Positions 34,395-43,267 of a stretch of DNA of 64,000 nucleotides are shown here, one piece after another. Position numbers and translations under genes: made by a program. The number at the start of each line of letters is the position of its first letter. Within the stretch, counting starts at the first letter, position 1. The notes under the pieces were generated by a model, which saw only the letters and a list, made by a program, of their open reading frames with translations, searched no databases and was not told the origin of the DNA. Origin of the DNA: Evansella sp. AB-P1 (GTDB taxonomy: Bacteria; Bacillota; Bacilli; Bacillales; Salisediminibacteriaceae); the NCBI RefSeq assembly GCF_029688925.1, contig NZ_JARUKY010000001.1:124001-188000 (forward strand). The letters are read 5' to 3'.

Positions 34395-34535
34395 TTAAAC
34401 TTTTGCTTTTCTCTTTTTATATCCTATGAAAATAATACCTGCCAGTAATGCTAAACCTATTAGTACATAAAACGAAGGATGTAAAACAAAAAAAGTAGTG
34501 TCTTGATATTGGTAAGTTGCAGTCGCATAACCCAT
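34395..34535 (-). CDS. Small membrane protein, 46 aa
   Basis: An ORF MGYATATYQYQDTTFF… with one strong membrane helix (YVLIGLALLAGIIFIGY) and a basic end KKRKAKV. GAGGGG is 9 nt before the ATG. No family is recognised. It is flanked on both sides by pieces of the dispersed repeat, like a small gene cassette. The ribosome binding site, helix and positive C-terminus support a real gene. Confidence 0.6.
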   Translation of the reverse strand: MGYATATYQYQDTTFFVLHPSFYVLIGLALLAGIIFIGYKKRKAKV

Positions 34536-34597
34536 TTAAATCAGCCCCTCTTCTAAACTTGTTATGGCAATTATAACAAAAGTCTTTTGATGAACTT

Positions 34598-34631
34598 CCC
34601 TTTTAGTTTAACATTATTATCCAGTTCATAG
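34598..34631 (-). repeat. Dispersed repeat tail, partial copy
   Basis: The minus strand reads AACTGGATAATAATGTTAAACTAAAAGGG, matching the tail word TGGAAAATGATGTTAAACTAAAGGGG of the copies at 39824-39925 and 52871-52965. Confidence 0.5.
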
Positions 34632-34754
34632 GTCTTTTCTGTTCTTGCGAAAACTTAAAATGATTGACAAATGGTTCATCTTTGTTAAATTTGATCAAAA
34701 GATTTTTCGTTTATTTCAACGAATATATTATAATGAAAAGAGGAGGTGGATGAT

Positions 34755-35039
34755 ATGTTTGAATTAGAAGTAAAGGGCGGGAATGTTGTTAAGATATATA
34801 AAGATCAGTACGAAAAAGCCGTCGTAGAGTATAATGGTGTAAATTATGACTTAGAATCCATGATAAATCTTATCGAGGAAAAAAGAAATAGCTCATCTGT
34901 AAGCGAAGCAGAAATTCAGCGGTTTGAACGTGATCCAGAAATGCGTAAGATGGTTGAGGATTCTGAACAGGACATAGAGCAAGGCAAAGTACATTCAACT
35001 AAGGATGTATTAGCCAAAATAAGGCGCGGAGAAATTTAA
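34755..35039 (+). CDS. Antitoxin-like protein of a toxin-antitoxin pair, 94 aa
   Basis: A small acidic protein (MFELEVKGGNVVKIYKDQYEKAVVEYNGVNYDL…) ending in EIQRFERDPEMRKMVEDSEQDIEQGKVHSTKDVLAKIRRGEI, a disordered-to-helical tail typical of antitoxins that wrap RelE-type toxins. The ATG at 34755 has AGGAGG 8 nt upstream. Its stop directly abuts the start of the toxin gene (TAAATG). Family assignment rests mainly on the pairing. A -35/-10 region with TTGATC lies just upstream. Confidence 0.7.
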   Translation: MFELEVKGGNVVKIYKDQYEKAVVEYNGVNYDLESMINLIEEKRNSSSVSEAEIQRFERDPEMRKMVEDSEQDIEQGKVHSTKDVLAKIRRGEI

Positions 35040-35315
35040 ATGAATGTTGAATGGACCGAAACAGCCTTAAATAAATTATCACAAATCAAAAGCGATCGTT
35101 TTAGCGAAGTAGAAACCGCTGATTATAAAGAACATCTTGTTCTTGAAATAGAAGAGAAAGTCATTACCACTGGAACATTATTTCCTTCTCGTAATTACAA
35201 AAACAGATATTATATTAAAGTTAAACCTTATATAATATCCTTTAAATACTTTCCAAAAAAAGAAGTTTATACGATTATTGCTTTTCAACATGAAAAACAA
35301 AATAAAAAGTATTAA
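35040..35315 (+). CDS. RelE/ParE superfamily toxin-like protein, 91 aa
   Basis: The N-terminus VEWTETALNKLSQI is typical of RelE/ParE toxins (strand then helix), and the C-terminal YYIKVKPYIISFKYFPKKEVYTIIAFQHEKQNKKY gives the beta-sheet core and basic end used for ribosome or gyrase binding. It directly abuts the antitoxin gene, which suggests translational coupling. RelE-like mRNA cleavage against ParE-like gyrase inhibition cannot be told apart by eye. Confidence 0.78.
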   Translation: MNVEWTETALNKLSQIKSDRFSEVETADYKEHLVLEIEEKVITTGTLFPSRNYKNRYYIKVKPYIISFKYFPKKEVYTIIAFQHEKQNKKY

Positions 35316-35348
35316 TTAAACTGGATAAAAGTGGGTTCTTTGTAATGA

Positions 35349-36197
35349 TCACCTCATACATTCCTTTGATATATCCAAAAAGGCTTTGACCTGTGGTAGT
35401 TCCATTGCTGCCTCTGAATAACACAGCCATGTGGGCCTACTGATGTGTTTGTTATTCGTAATAAGCGGTTGGAGAGTATAGTCCTCCATGTCAAAATAGT
35501 CTTTAATTGCTATTTCAGGCAAAACTGCCATGCCAATTCCGTGAGACATTAGCTGCTTACATGTTTCTATTTGATCTACTTTTATTTTTCCAGATGGCTT
35601 AAATTCTGGGTGATCTAAAAACCATTCATTAACAGCTGTATGAAAGCTTTGGTCACTTTGGAATTCTATTAAGAGGTTATTTCTCTTTAATGTGCTTTTT
35701 CTGATTAAGTATAATTTGTCTGTAAACAACTCCGTACAGTTCAATCCATTTATTTGATTACCACGAACGATGGAAACATGGAAGTTCTCCACAGCGGTTG
35801 TAATTTCGTGACTTAACCCTGTAAATAACTCCATTTTCACATTTGGGAATTTTTCTATGTATGTCTTAAGTATATTCGGTAGTAGATATTGGGCAACGAC
35901 AGAAGAAACGCCAAGAGAGAGCCTACCACTTATCGTAGTGGACATATTAGCAAGGCTGTCCAACAACTTTTCCTCGCCTTTCACTACCTTTTCTCCAAAG
36001 GCAATGATTTTCTCTCCAACTGGAGTCACAATTACTCTTTTATGTGTTCGGACAAAAATTTTATCTCCCCAATTTTCTTCTATTTGCTTTAATCGCTGAC
36101 TAATTGCAGGTTGAGAAATAAGTAATTCCTTTGCTGCGCCACGAATAGTACCAATCTGCTTTATCGTAAGTAACAATCGATAATCATCCACTTTCAT
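35349..36197 (-). CDS. LysR family transcriptional regulator, 282 aa
   Basis: A LysR-type regulator. The N-terminal winged helix (YRLLLTIKQIGTIRGAAKELLISQPAISQRLKQIEENWGDKIFVRTHKRVIVTPVGE) is clear, and a substrate-binding domain follows (LSLGVSSVVAQYLLPNILKTY). The ATG at 36197 has AGGGTG upstream. It is divergent from the VOC and methyltransferase genes, with a 168-bp shared control region holding LysR-type half-sites, so it probably controls them and itself. The inducer is not apparent. Confidence 0.9.
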   Translation of the reverse strand: MKVDDYRLLLTIKQIGTIRGAAKELLISQPAISQRLKQIEENWGDKIFVRTHKRVIVTPVGEKIIAFGEKVVKGEEKLLDSLANMSTTISGRLSLGVSSVVAQYLLPNILKTYIEKFPNVKMELFTGLSHEITTAVENFHVSIVRGNQINGLNCTELFTDKLYLIRKSTLKRNNLLIEFQSDQSFHTAVNEWFLDHPEFKPSGKIKVDQIETCKQLMSHGIGMAVLPEIAIKDYFDMEDYTLQPLITNNKHISRPTWLCYSEAAMELPQVKAFLDISKECMR

Positions 36198-36215
36198 GAG
36201 CAACACCCTTCTAAT

Positions 36216-36230
36216 ATAAGTTTTTCTTAT
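36216..36230. promoter_or_regulatory. LysR-type operator candidate
   Basis: ATAAG-ttttt-CTTAT is a perfect 5-bp inverted repeat fitting the T-N11-A rule, 19 nt upstream of the lysR start and within the divergent control region. Confidence 0.5.
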
Positions 36231-36365
36231 CGTTTTATATAAAAAAATAGTATTATTCTTATTATTTTATAACGGTTAAACTAAGGATGAAAGGGAAAAA
36301 CAGTTATTTTATGTAATGTACAAAAATATTATGGTTGAAAATTATATCAAATTGGAGTGATTCGA

Positions 36366-36752
36366 ATGTCTTTTTATATTAAACGAATTGATCATGTTCA
36401 GCTTGCAGCTCCTACAGGTTCAGAAAGAAAAGCGCGAACGTTTTTTAAAGATATATTAGGTTTTGAGGAGGTTGAAAAACCCGAGGTGTTGAAAAAACGA
36501 GGAGGAGTTTGGTTTGCATTTGGAGATTATCAGCTTCATATCGGAATAGATGCGGATTTTTCTCCGGCTAAAAAAGCACATCCTGCCTTTGAAGTAGATC
36601 ACCTAGAAAACCTAAAGGAGTATCTCAAAGATCATGGTGTTGTATTTGAAGTGGATCATCATCTTCCGAATGCCAATCGCATCTATGTTCACGATCCATT
36701 CGGTAATAGATTGGAGTTTTTAGAATGGGATAAAGAAGGACTAAAAGATTAA
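36366..36752 (+). CDS. VOC (glyoxalase/bleomycin-resistance fold) family protein, 128 aa
   Basis: A small metalloenzyme-fold protein. IDHVQLAAPTGSERKARTFFKDILGFEEVEKPEV and a C-terminal HLPNANRIYVHDPFGNRLEFLEW carry the VOC metal-ligand pattern (His, Glu) with the DPxGNRxE signature. The function may be dioxygenase, isomerase or resistance. The ATG at 36366 has GGAGTG 6 nt upstream. It is divergent from lysR and is followed by a methyltransferase gene 22 nt later, so they probably form an operon. Confidence 0.88.
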   Translation: MSFYIKRIDHVQLAAPTGSERKARTFFKDILGFEEVEKPEVLKKRGGVWFAFGDYQLHIGIDADFSPAKKAHPAFEVDHLENLKEYLKDHGVVFEVDHHLPNANRIYVHDPFGNRLEFLEWDKEGLKD

Positions 36753-36774
36753 AAAATGGAAGGGAGTGAGTGTG

Positions 36775-37551
36775 ATGGGAATAAATTTTCATCATGACAA
36801 GAACCGTTTATCGTATGCGTCACGACAAGTGGATTCATCATGGAAAGATAGGATAAAAGCGTTGGTACCAGTGGAAAACATTGAAAGGGCAGTAGATATT
36901 GGATGTGGTGGTGGCATTTATTCGAGGGCTCTTTCCGAAATGGGAATTAAATCTATCACAGCTGTTGATTATTCCCAGACGATTTTAGATAGTGCTAAAG
37001 AACGTAACAAAGAGTACGATCAAATTACATTTAAATATGGAATTGCGCATGAAACGGGACTTCCAAGTGAACAATTTGACCTCCTATTAGAACGGGCAGT
37101 CATTCATCATCTTGAAGATTTAAACGCTGCCTTTAAAGAGGCACATCGTCTATTAAAATATGATGGTTATCTTATTATTCAAGATAGAACAAAAGAAGAT
37201 TGTTTGCTTGATGGAAGTGACGAACACATTAGAGGCTATTTCTTTTCAAGGTTTCCTAAGCTAATAGAATATGAAACAAAGCGTAGACACAGTAGTAAAA
37301 AGGTCATTAGTGCATTGAAAGAGCTGGGATTCATGGAAATTGAAGAGATAAAGCTTTGGGAAGTAAGAAAAATTCATAAAACAAAAGAAGCCTTCTTAGA
37401 AGATATTAGAGGACGGACAGGAAGAAGTATATTACATCATTTAAACGAGAGTGAATTGGAGAATCTAATTTCTTACCTTGATACGGTTATACGTAACTAT
37501 GATTCTATAGTAGAAAAAGATAGATGGACCATTTGGAAGGCGGTTAAATAG
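36775..37551 (+). CDS. Class I SAM-dependent methyltransferase, 258 aa
   Basis: A small-molecule methyltransferase with SAM motif I AVDIGCGGGIYSRALSEMG, the acidic strand TAVDYSQTILDSAKERN and post-motif DLLLERAVIHHLEDLNAAFKEAHRLLKYDGYLIIQD, as in UbiE/Methyltransf_11 proteins. The ATG at 36775 is preceded by AAGGGAGTGAG. It lies 22 nt after the VOC gene and probably shares LysR control. The substrate is unknown. Confidence 0.87.
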   Translation: MGINFHHDKNRLSYASRQVDSSWKDRIKALVPVENIERAVDIGCGGGIYSRALSEMGIKSITAVDYSQTILDSAKERNKEYDQITFKYGIAHETGLPSEQFDLLLERAVIHHLEDLNAAFKEAHRLLKYDGYLIIQDRTKEDCLLDGSDEHIRGYFFSRFPKLIEYETKRRHSSKKVISALKELGFMEIEEIKLWEVRKIHKTKEAFLEDIRGRTGRSILHHLNESELENLISYLDTVIRNYDSIVEKDRWTIWKAVK

Positions 37552-37721
37552 GATAATAGAATGGGGATTTTACGTACAGTGGGAGTTTTCTATTTCTGCC
37601 GCCATTTATAATGGTGAATAATGTCATTATTAGATTGAGGACGGCATTTTATTTGTAATATAGGAGATGTCTTCATCATAATTTTCAATTATATTGTTAT
37701 TTTATTATTGGAGGGATGTAA

Positions 37722-37976
37722 TTGAATAGGGTTGATTTTGTCGGATCTACTTTATTTATAGCTGGTATTCTATTGTTTGGTCTCGTTCATTTGGCAATAG
37801 CCAATTATGTACCTAGCATGACTGGATGGAGCACTCCACCTGGAAAATTTGCAACAGCTCGTAATGACATTATGGTAACTATACCTTATTTTTTAAGTAT
37901 TATACTGATGCTTTTGGGGGTAATCCTCCTTCTTTTAAAAGAAATAAAGAGTCTATTAAATAAGTTGTACAATTAA
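37722..37976 (+). CDS. Small two-helix membrane protein, 84 aa
   Basis: Two hydrophobic segments (STLFIAGILLFGLVHLAIAN and IPYFLSIILMLLGVILLLL) flank a short outside loop with PSMTGWSTPPGKF. No family is recognised. The TTG start is supported by GGAGGG 8 nt upstream; no in-frame ATG fits. It is a single gene. Confidence 0.6.
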   Translation: MNRVDFVGSTLFIAGILLFGLVHLAIANYVPSMTGWSTPPGKFATARNDIMVTIPYFLSIILMLLGVILLLLKEIKSLLNKLYN

Positions 37977-38255
37977 GACCTTCTTCATCTCCAAAGCACA
38001 TTGCATCCTTCATTTATATTTTTTATCAACCGTATAGTAGAAAACGGAATTCATCATACGATAGTCCATGCTTGAGTGACCAGGTATGGACTATTTTGTG
38101 CTTTTAAAGCTTGCTAAAAATGTTGAATTAGTCAATGGATGTAATTAGCATTTTTAAAAAAAGTAATAAATAATAAAAATATAATCTTAAAAAAACGAAA
38201 TATATTTTTTTGTTTTACGACAAATATAGTAGACAGAAAAAACGGGGGAGATGAA

Positions 38256-38768
38256 ATGAATCGTGAAAAAGTTATAACCGATTGGTTTCAACAATATAGT
38301 GATTCCGTTTATCATTATTTATTGTATCGCGTCGGACCCACTGAGGCAGAGGATTTAGTTCAAGAAGTTTTTATACGTGCATTAAAGGGAGTTCATTCTT
38401 TTGAAGGGGGATCACATCCTAAAACGTGGCTAATAAGTATAGCAAGGCATGTGGTGATTGACGAATATAGAAAAAAAGAACATAAAACAAGAAAGAAGAT
38501 GGCTCCATTTCGAACAACGGATGAACCCAAAACACTTGACACACCTGACACACTGTTTTTAGAAAAAGAAGAAACAATAGAGTTGTACCAAGCGATCCAA
38601 TCATTGAAACCGAAATACCGTGATGTGATTATTTTAAGAGGAATACAAGACTTAACTGTTCGAGAAACGGCTTCCGTCTTAAAATGGAGTGAAAGTAAAG
38701 TCCGGATCACCTTTTTTCGAGCAAAGTCTGCTTTAAAAAAATGTTTGAATAGGAGGTTTGAAAAATGA
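38256..38768 (+). CDS. ECF-type RNA polymerase sigma factor, 170 aa
   Basis: A Group 4 sigma factor. Region 2 is TEAEDLVQEVFIRALKGVHSFEGGSHPKTWLISIARHVVIDEYRKKE and region 4 is SLKPKYRDVIILRGIQDLTVRETASVLKWSESKVRITFFRAKSALKK. It resembles the SigX/SigW/SigV class of cell-envelope stress sigmas. GGGGGAG precedes the ATG. The stop overlaps the next start (ATGA), linking it to its regulator. ECF sigmas normally transcribe their own operon; I could not identify the promoter with confidence. Confidence 0.92.
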   Translation: MNREKVITDWFQQYSDSVYHYLLYRVGPTEAEDLVQEVFIRALKGVHSFEGGSHPKTWLISIARHVVIDEYRKKEHKTRKKMAPFRTTDEPKTLDTPDTLFLEKEETIELYQAIQSLKPKYRDVIILRGIQDLTVRETASVLKWSESKVRITFFRAKSALKKCLNRRFEK

Positions 38769-39562
38769 AGACGAATCGTTTTAGTGACTTAGAAAAGAAA
38801 TTAAAATCTATGCCTAAACCTCCCCTTCATAACAAGAAAAAGGATCAAATTCAACAATCTTTAAAGGATCTATATGTAAATTCTAAATTTGAGGAAAAGA
38901 AAGAAAGACACTCACTAATGAAACCGTTGTTAAGTGGTGCTGGAGCTTTTGCAATAATTGCCTCATTAATTGCCTTTGTATTTGTTGCTACGACAATTTT
39001 TAATAACCCAATGCATGGAACTATCTCTCCACCAGATGGCATGATATTTATTGAAAATGATGAAAAAACAATCAAAACCGTTCTACCAAAAGAGTGGGAT
39101 TATATTGACTTAAATGATAATTTAATCATTTATCCTTTAAATAAGCTAACTGACGGTTATCCAGCTGAAGGGGAAGATATATCTCTAACCTTCAATATGG
39201 GAATCGTCCCAACAGATTCCATAAATACATCTTATATCACAAGTATTTTATATCAAGAAAGTGAAAGCTACGATGAATTTATTGATAGATTAATTGAAAA
39301 ATACTATGGTGGAGGTAATGATGGACGAGTAGAACTTGAAATAGTTGATGAAGTTGACGATATGCCGGTCATGGTAACCACTACTATTACTAATCCTAAT
39401 AATGAAGTCGTAATAGAGGGGGCCGTTTATAAGGAATCAAATGGAGAACTTATAGCAATGGGGTTTCAGGGTAGAAATGACTATTCTGATTTTGACAAAT
39501 TAACAAATGAAGGTCTTTACGATTTGTTTAAGAAAATAATAAGGTATACAGAAGCACAATAA
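38765..39562 (+). CDS. Probable anti-sigma factor (single-pass membrane protein), 265 aa
   Basis: A basic N-terminal cytosolic part of about 57 residues (KKLKSMPKPPLHNKKKDQIQQSLKDLY…) that would hold the sigma factor, one membrane helix (PLLSGAGAFAIIASLIAFVFVATTIF) and an outside domain of about 180 residues. Its start overlaps the sigma stop by 4 nt. The layout matches RsiX/RsiV-type membrane anti-sigma factors, although the outside domain is not one I recognise and the cytosolic part lacks a zinc HxxxCxxC motif. Confidence 0.8.
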   Translation: MKTNRFSDLEKKLKSMPKPPLHNKKKDQIQQSLKDLYVNSKFEEKKERHSLMKPLLSGAGAFAIIASLIAFVFVATTIFNNPMHGTISPPDGMIFIENDEKTIKTVLPKEWDYIDLNDNLIIYPLNKLTDGYPAEGEDISLTFNMGIVPTDSINTSYITSILYQESESYDEFIDRLIEKYYGGGNDGRVELEIVDEVDDMPVMVTTTITNPNNEVVIEGAVYKESNGELIAMGFQGRNDYSDFDKLTNEGLYDLFKKIIRYTEAQ

Positions 39563-39823
39563 AAAACCAAACAATTGAAGGAGTTGAAACTGTAAAATCT
39601 ATTGGAAATCGTGGATTAATTGAAAAAAAGGTCCAAGGGGATTCACTAAACCAAATAGAACAAACTACATTATTATCTTTAATAAAACAATTTCACAATC
39701 ACACTTTCGATAAATGACTAGACATATTGACTTCAGATATTGTCTGGTCATTTTTATATGTGAAAATACATGTAATCAGCAGACTGTCTTAAATGTACTT
39801 AAACATAGAGAAGATATTTTCCT
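39563..39823 (+). other. Coding-like remnant downstream of the anti-sigma gene
   Basis: In the frame ACA ATT GAA GGA… (about 39577 to the TGA at 39715-39717) the sequence stays open and reads plausibly as a protein C-terminus (TIEGVETVKSIGNRGLIEK… to …KQFHNHTFDK). No start with a ribosome binding site is seen. It may be the tail of a lost gene or a frameshifted extension. Confidence 0.3.
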
Positions 39824-39925
39824 CAACTAAACCGGAACGTTAAGGTAAATTTTGAGTTGCGTGTGAAACTCTATTTTTGTGTTCATAATTTGGAAAATGA
39901 TGTTAAACTAAAGGGGTATAGGATA
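39824..39925 (+). repeat. Gene-trailing dispersed repeat, copy B
   Basis: CAACTAAACCGGAACGTTAAGG, then GAGTTGC…GAAACTC with TTTTT, then TTTGGAAAATGATGTTAAACTAAAGGGG. The order and wording match copy A at 698-795. Confidence 0.6.
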
Positions 39926-40035
39926 AATTATGTAGTAATTTTTAACGTTTGGACGTAGCAAAAGAAACTGTAATTACGGTTGCTAAAGTATTGTGAGTAA
40001 ACCAAAAACGGTAAACTTTAATTAGGGGTGATTTA

Positions 40036-40197
40036 ATGGAACCGCTAAAACTAGGACTGGTTATTTTATTTGTAATAATGATAATTTCTATTTTTTTTTC
40101 TCTAGTAAGATGGATAGTAAGGCATTTTTTTGATGATTTTTATCAGAAAGTCTATGAAAAGTCTGATCGTTTATACAAAAGAGTTATTCGGAAATAG
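40036..40197 (+). CDS. Small single-TM protein, 53 aa
   Basis: MEPLKLGLVILFVIMIISIFF… gives one membrane helix, followed by a basic, aromatic cytosolic tail (RWIVRHFFDDFYQKVYEKSDRLYKRVIRK). AGGGGTG lies 5 nt before the ATG. No family is recognised. The helix, ribosome binding site and absence of overlap support a real gene. Confidence 0.6.
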   Translation: MEPLKLGLVILFVIMIISIFFSLVRWIVRHFFDDFYQKVYEKSDRLYKRVIRK

Positions 40198-40399
40198 ATT
40201 TAAACCATAATATCTCAAACGGATGGTATTAGGGGAAAAATGGATATACGAAGGTATGAAGTAACGGAATGCTTCTAATAAACGGATAGTGTTACACATT
40301 TTTTTTATTCTTTGGGAGTTTACAGTATTCTAGCAACATTTTTACATTAAGTCTTACACTCTTCTTTATTACATTTTTTAGACGAAACGAGGACTACTG

Positions 40400-42022
40400 A
40401 TGAAAATTAAAAATAAGTTCATTCGTACGTGGAAAGTTCTATCAATGGCATTTATTATTTTTATACAAGTCTATTGGTACAAGCTTAGAAAAAAACCTGA
40501 TGCTGAATGGGACAAGTTATGGGAGAAAATTGGTAGAAGGTTCCGTAATACTCTATTTGAACTAGAGGGCTTATTAATTAAAATAGGACAGCTTTTAAGT
40601 ATACGTGGTGATCTGTTACCAGAACGGTTTATTCATCAACTTCAAGATTTAACAGACCATGTACCACCTTCTCAATGGAACGAAATTAAGGCAATACTTG
40701 AAGAGGAGTGGGGAGTTTCTATTGTGGAGAAACTTAAATCTATTAAAAAAGAAGCCATTGCTTCAGCTTCAATAGGAGAGGTATATGAAGGGGAATTGAA
40801 GGATGGGACGAAGGTTGCTGTAAAAGTTCAGCGACCACATATCCAGTCTATTGTTAAAACAGACTTTCGAACGTTAAGTATTATTATTTGGTTTGCTGAT
40901 CATTTTGTTCCGTTACCTAAAGGATTTATTAATTTAAAGGTTTTGTTTAAGGAATTAAAGGAAGTAATTGAACGGGAACTAGATTTTTCAAAGGAACTAT
41001 CCTCTCTCCTTTCATTTAAAGAACGTTTTAGTGGATCCAACATTATTAAAATCCCTTCAGCCTATGAGGAGCTTACTACAGAGAAGGTTCTAGTGATGGA
41101 ATGGGTAGATGGAATAAGACTTACTGATAGAAAAGCATTAGATCAATTAGAGGTTAGCCGAAAGGAGCTTTGCCGCCGCCTGATGGAAGTATTTCTCCCA
41201 CAATGGCTTGAGCCCGGCGTTTTTCATGCTGATCCACATACAGGAAATGTCCTCGTTTCAAAAGAGGGGGAGATCATTTTATTAGATTATGGAATGGTGG
41301 GAGAAATCTCTAAAAGGGATGCAATACATTTTCAAAAATTAATTGAAAGTATTCTAGCAAAAAATTATTCCAACGCAGTAGAAAATTTAATTCACTTAGG
41401 CTTTTTACTCCCTGAAGCAGATCCAAGAACAATGGAAAGACTTCTAGCTGAATTTCTATCCTTTCAACCATCCCAACTTAAAGAAATGGATATGATCGCA
41501 TTAAAGCTTGAAATGAACGACATTATTCAAGCACTCCCAATTCAAGTGCCAACAAGATTTGTTTTTCTTGGCCGTTCTTTTATTACTATTGAAGGGGCTC
41601 TCCAAACGTTGGCTCCAGAAGAAGAAATGGTTGACATAGTCAAACCTGTATTTATAGATTGGTTGCAAGAACAAGATAATAGCAAATGGACTTTTGTCTG
41701 GAATTGGCTTCAATCTCAACCATTATTTAAATTTTTTCATAACATAAATGAATTTCTTAAGACTCCAGCGAAACTGGAGCAATTAAAGGAAGTGGAGCAA
41801 AGGCGACAATTCCAATTTACGATTTATGAAAACTATAAAAAACATCTATTTCAATTAATGTATCTCGGTATTATTGGTATAGGCGTTGGGGTTTATCTTT
41901 CTATTTCAGTAATTTGGCAGTTAGCTTCCGGAGTAGCGGCCATTGGTTTTGTAGGTTACATCATATGCAACTCCAAGCTGAAAAAATGGATGAAGTATAT
42001 GCATGAAAAACGGAGAGGATAA
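40400..42022 (+). CDS. AarF/ABC1/UbiB kinase family protein, 540 aa
   Basis: An atypical protein-kinase-like family member linked in other bacteria to isoprenoid-quinone biosynthesis or lipid homeostasis. The family KxGQ motif is LLIKIGQLLSIRGDLLP (about residues 58-74), then the Ala-rich loop ASASIGEVYEGELKDGTKVAVKVQRP with the ATP-binding Lys, the catalytic loop FHADPHTGNVLVS, and metal-binding LLDYGMVGEIS. Two C-terminal hydrophobic helices anchor it. It is a single gene; function in this organism is not known. Confidence 0.9.
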   Translation: MKIKNKFIRTWKVLSMAFIIFIQVYWYKLRKKPDAEWDKLWEKIGRRFRNTLFELEGLLIKIGQLLSIRGDLLPERFIHQLQDLTDHVPPSQWNEIKAILEEEWGVSIVEKLKSIKKEAIASASIGEVYEGELKDGTKVAVKVQRPHIQSIVKTDFRTLSIIIWFADHFVPLPKGFINLKVLFKELKEVIERELDFSKELSSLLSFKERFSGSNIIKIPSAYEELTTEKVLVMEWVDGIRLTDRKALDQLEVSRKELCRRLMEVFLPQWLEPGVFHADPHTGNVLVSKEGEIILLDYGMVGEISKRDAIHFQKLIESILAKNYSNAVENLIHLGFLLPEADPRTMERLLAEFLSFQPSQLKEMDMIALKLEMNDIIQALPIQVPTRFVFLGRSFITIEGALQTLAPEEEMVDIVKPVFIDWLQEQDNSKWTFVWNWLQSQPLFKFFHNINEFLKTPAKLEQLKEVEQRRQFQFTIYENYKKHLFQLMYLGIIGIGVGVYLSISVIWQLASGVAAIGFVGYIICNSKLKKWMKYMHEKRRG

Positions 42023-42122
42023 TAGTAAAATAGAATTAAGAAGAAAATAAACCGACACAAGCGGAACCACCTTAGCCCAATCTATATATTTATGTATATA
42101 AAATGAAGGGGGGTGATTTCAA

Positions 42123-42242
42123 ATGTTAGGCCCGGCACTGTTTGTTGATCAGACTCAGAAGCTAAACGAACGTGAATACCGTTTCACCGTTTTCTTTTTA
42201 GTAGCATCTTGTGTTTCTTTCAAAGGTCTTCGATTACTTTAG
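42123..42242 (+). CDS. Possible short ORF, 39 aa
   Basis: A very strong ribosome binding site (AAGGGGGGTGATTTCAA) precedes an ATG with a 39-codon frame, MLGPALFVDQTQKLNEREYR…, ending FKGLRLL. The second half is hydrophobic (FTVFFLVASCVSF). No family is known to me. It could be a small peptide gene, a leader peptide, or a chance frame. Confidence 0.4.
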   Translation: MLGPALFVDQTQKLNEREYRFTVFFLVASCVSFKGLRLL

Positions 42243-42613
42243 TAAATGACGAAACTTAGAAAGTAATACTGGTAATGCACAAGTCTGTCTGTTCACAAGA
42301 AATGAAGTTCTCAATGTAGTAGCTATAAGCTAGTGTTTTGGGGACGTAACATCCAAAGGGCCAAAGAAAAATTATTGATAAGAACGAAAATCCACCATAA
42401 CCTAACCGTAAAGTAAGTAAGATTAAACTACTACTTTTACGAAATTGTAAAACAAACTCTACTGATTATTATTTAACCCTTCTAAATAGAATCAAAATTA
42501 TAAGGGACGGATTTCCGTTCTTTTTTCTTTTTTCCCATACAAGGGATATGTAGTGTTAAAATAGAGTGAGATGACGGAATATTTAATTTTTTTACCTGTG
42601 AGGGAGTGTGGCC
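42243..42613. other. Intergenic, about 370 bp
   Basis: AT-rich sequence with no convincing ORF, hairpin or repeat beyond the promoter region of the next gene. Confidence 0.4.
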
Positions 42614-42946
42614 TTGAAAAGAAAAAGTGGATATAGTAGTTTTATTGTTATTGCTGTTATTGTTATTGGGCTTTTCTTATTATTCGATGATACCATTGAA
42701 GGAGAGGAGAGTTCTGATGAACAATCAGAGACAGTCCAATTAAGAGAGGAAATAAGTACTTTAAGAAATACAATTGATCAGTTAGAACAAGACATAAAAG
42801 CCTTGGAAGCACTACTAGAGGTTGAACATGGTCGATTAGAAGTAGGAGAATTTCTTTATAATGTGGGTAGTAAAGATCAAATTTATGAACTTGAATTGAC
42901 TCCACGTGAACATGAGGATGGTACATATTATCAGATAGAATTTTAA
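42614..42946 (+). CDS. Membrane-anchored coiled-coil protein, 110 aa
   Basis: An N-terminal anchor (SSFIVIAVIVIGLFLLF) is followed by an acidic linker and a clear leucine/isoleucine heptad coiled coil (LREEISTLRNTIDQLEQDIKALEALLEVEHGRL), then a short C-terminal domain. No family is recognised. The TTG at 42614 is chosen as it lies 7 nt after AGGGAG; the GTG at 42608 is too close. It is probably an outward-facing small structural protein. Confidence 0.6.
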   Translation: MKRKSGYSSFIVIAVIVIGLFLLFDDTIEGEESSDEQSETVQLREEISTLRNTIDQLEQDIKALEALLEVEHGRLEVGEFLYNVGSKDQIYELELTPREHEDGTYYQIEF

Positions 42947-43267
42947 AGTAAGAAAGTGCGTCATAAAATAACGGAATATTCTAAAATCTATTTCTATATA
43001 ATTTAAGATGGGGAGAAATAAGCTTTCAACATGCCGGGATACAAAAATAAAGTACATAATATAGGTTGGATATCACAATGAGTTGAAGCGTGTATCTATT
43101 TTGCAATATAATAAAATAAGAAAAGCGCAAGGCGGCTAATTTACCCTATGGACTTCTACGTTTGTCAGACAGCGGGTAAATCAATTGACATCCTTTCTCC
43201 TAGAGATCTTACATACCGTCTAAAATTTTTAAAATTATCTACATAAAAAACACGGAGGTGCACAGCC
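42947..43267. other. Intergenic, 321 bp, with an extragenic-repeat head
   Basis: ATAAGAAAAGCGCAAGG (43117-43133) is identical, on the opposite strand, to a word at 59890-59906. A separated inverted repeat ATTTACCC / GGGTAAAT (about 43139-43181) follows. No gene was seen. Confidence 0.4.
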
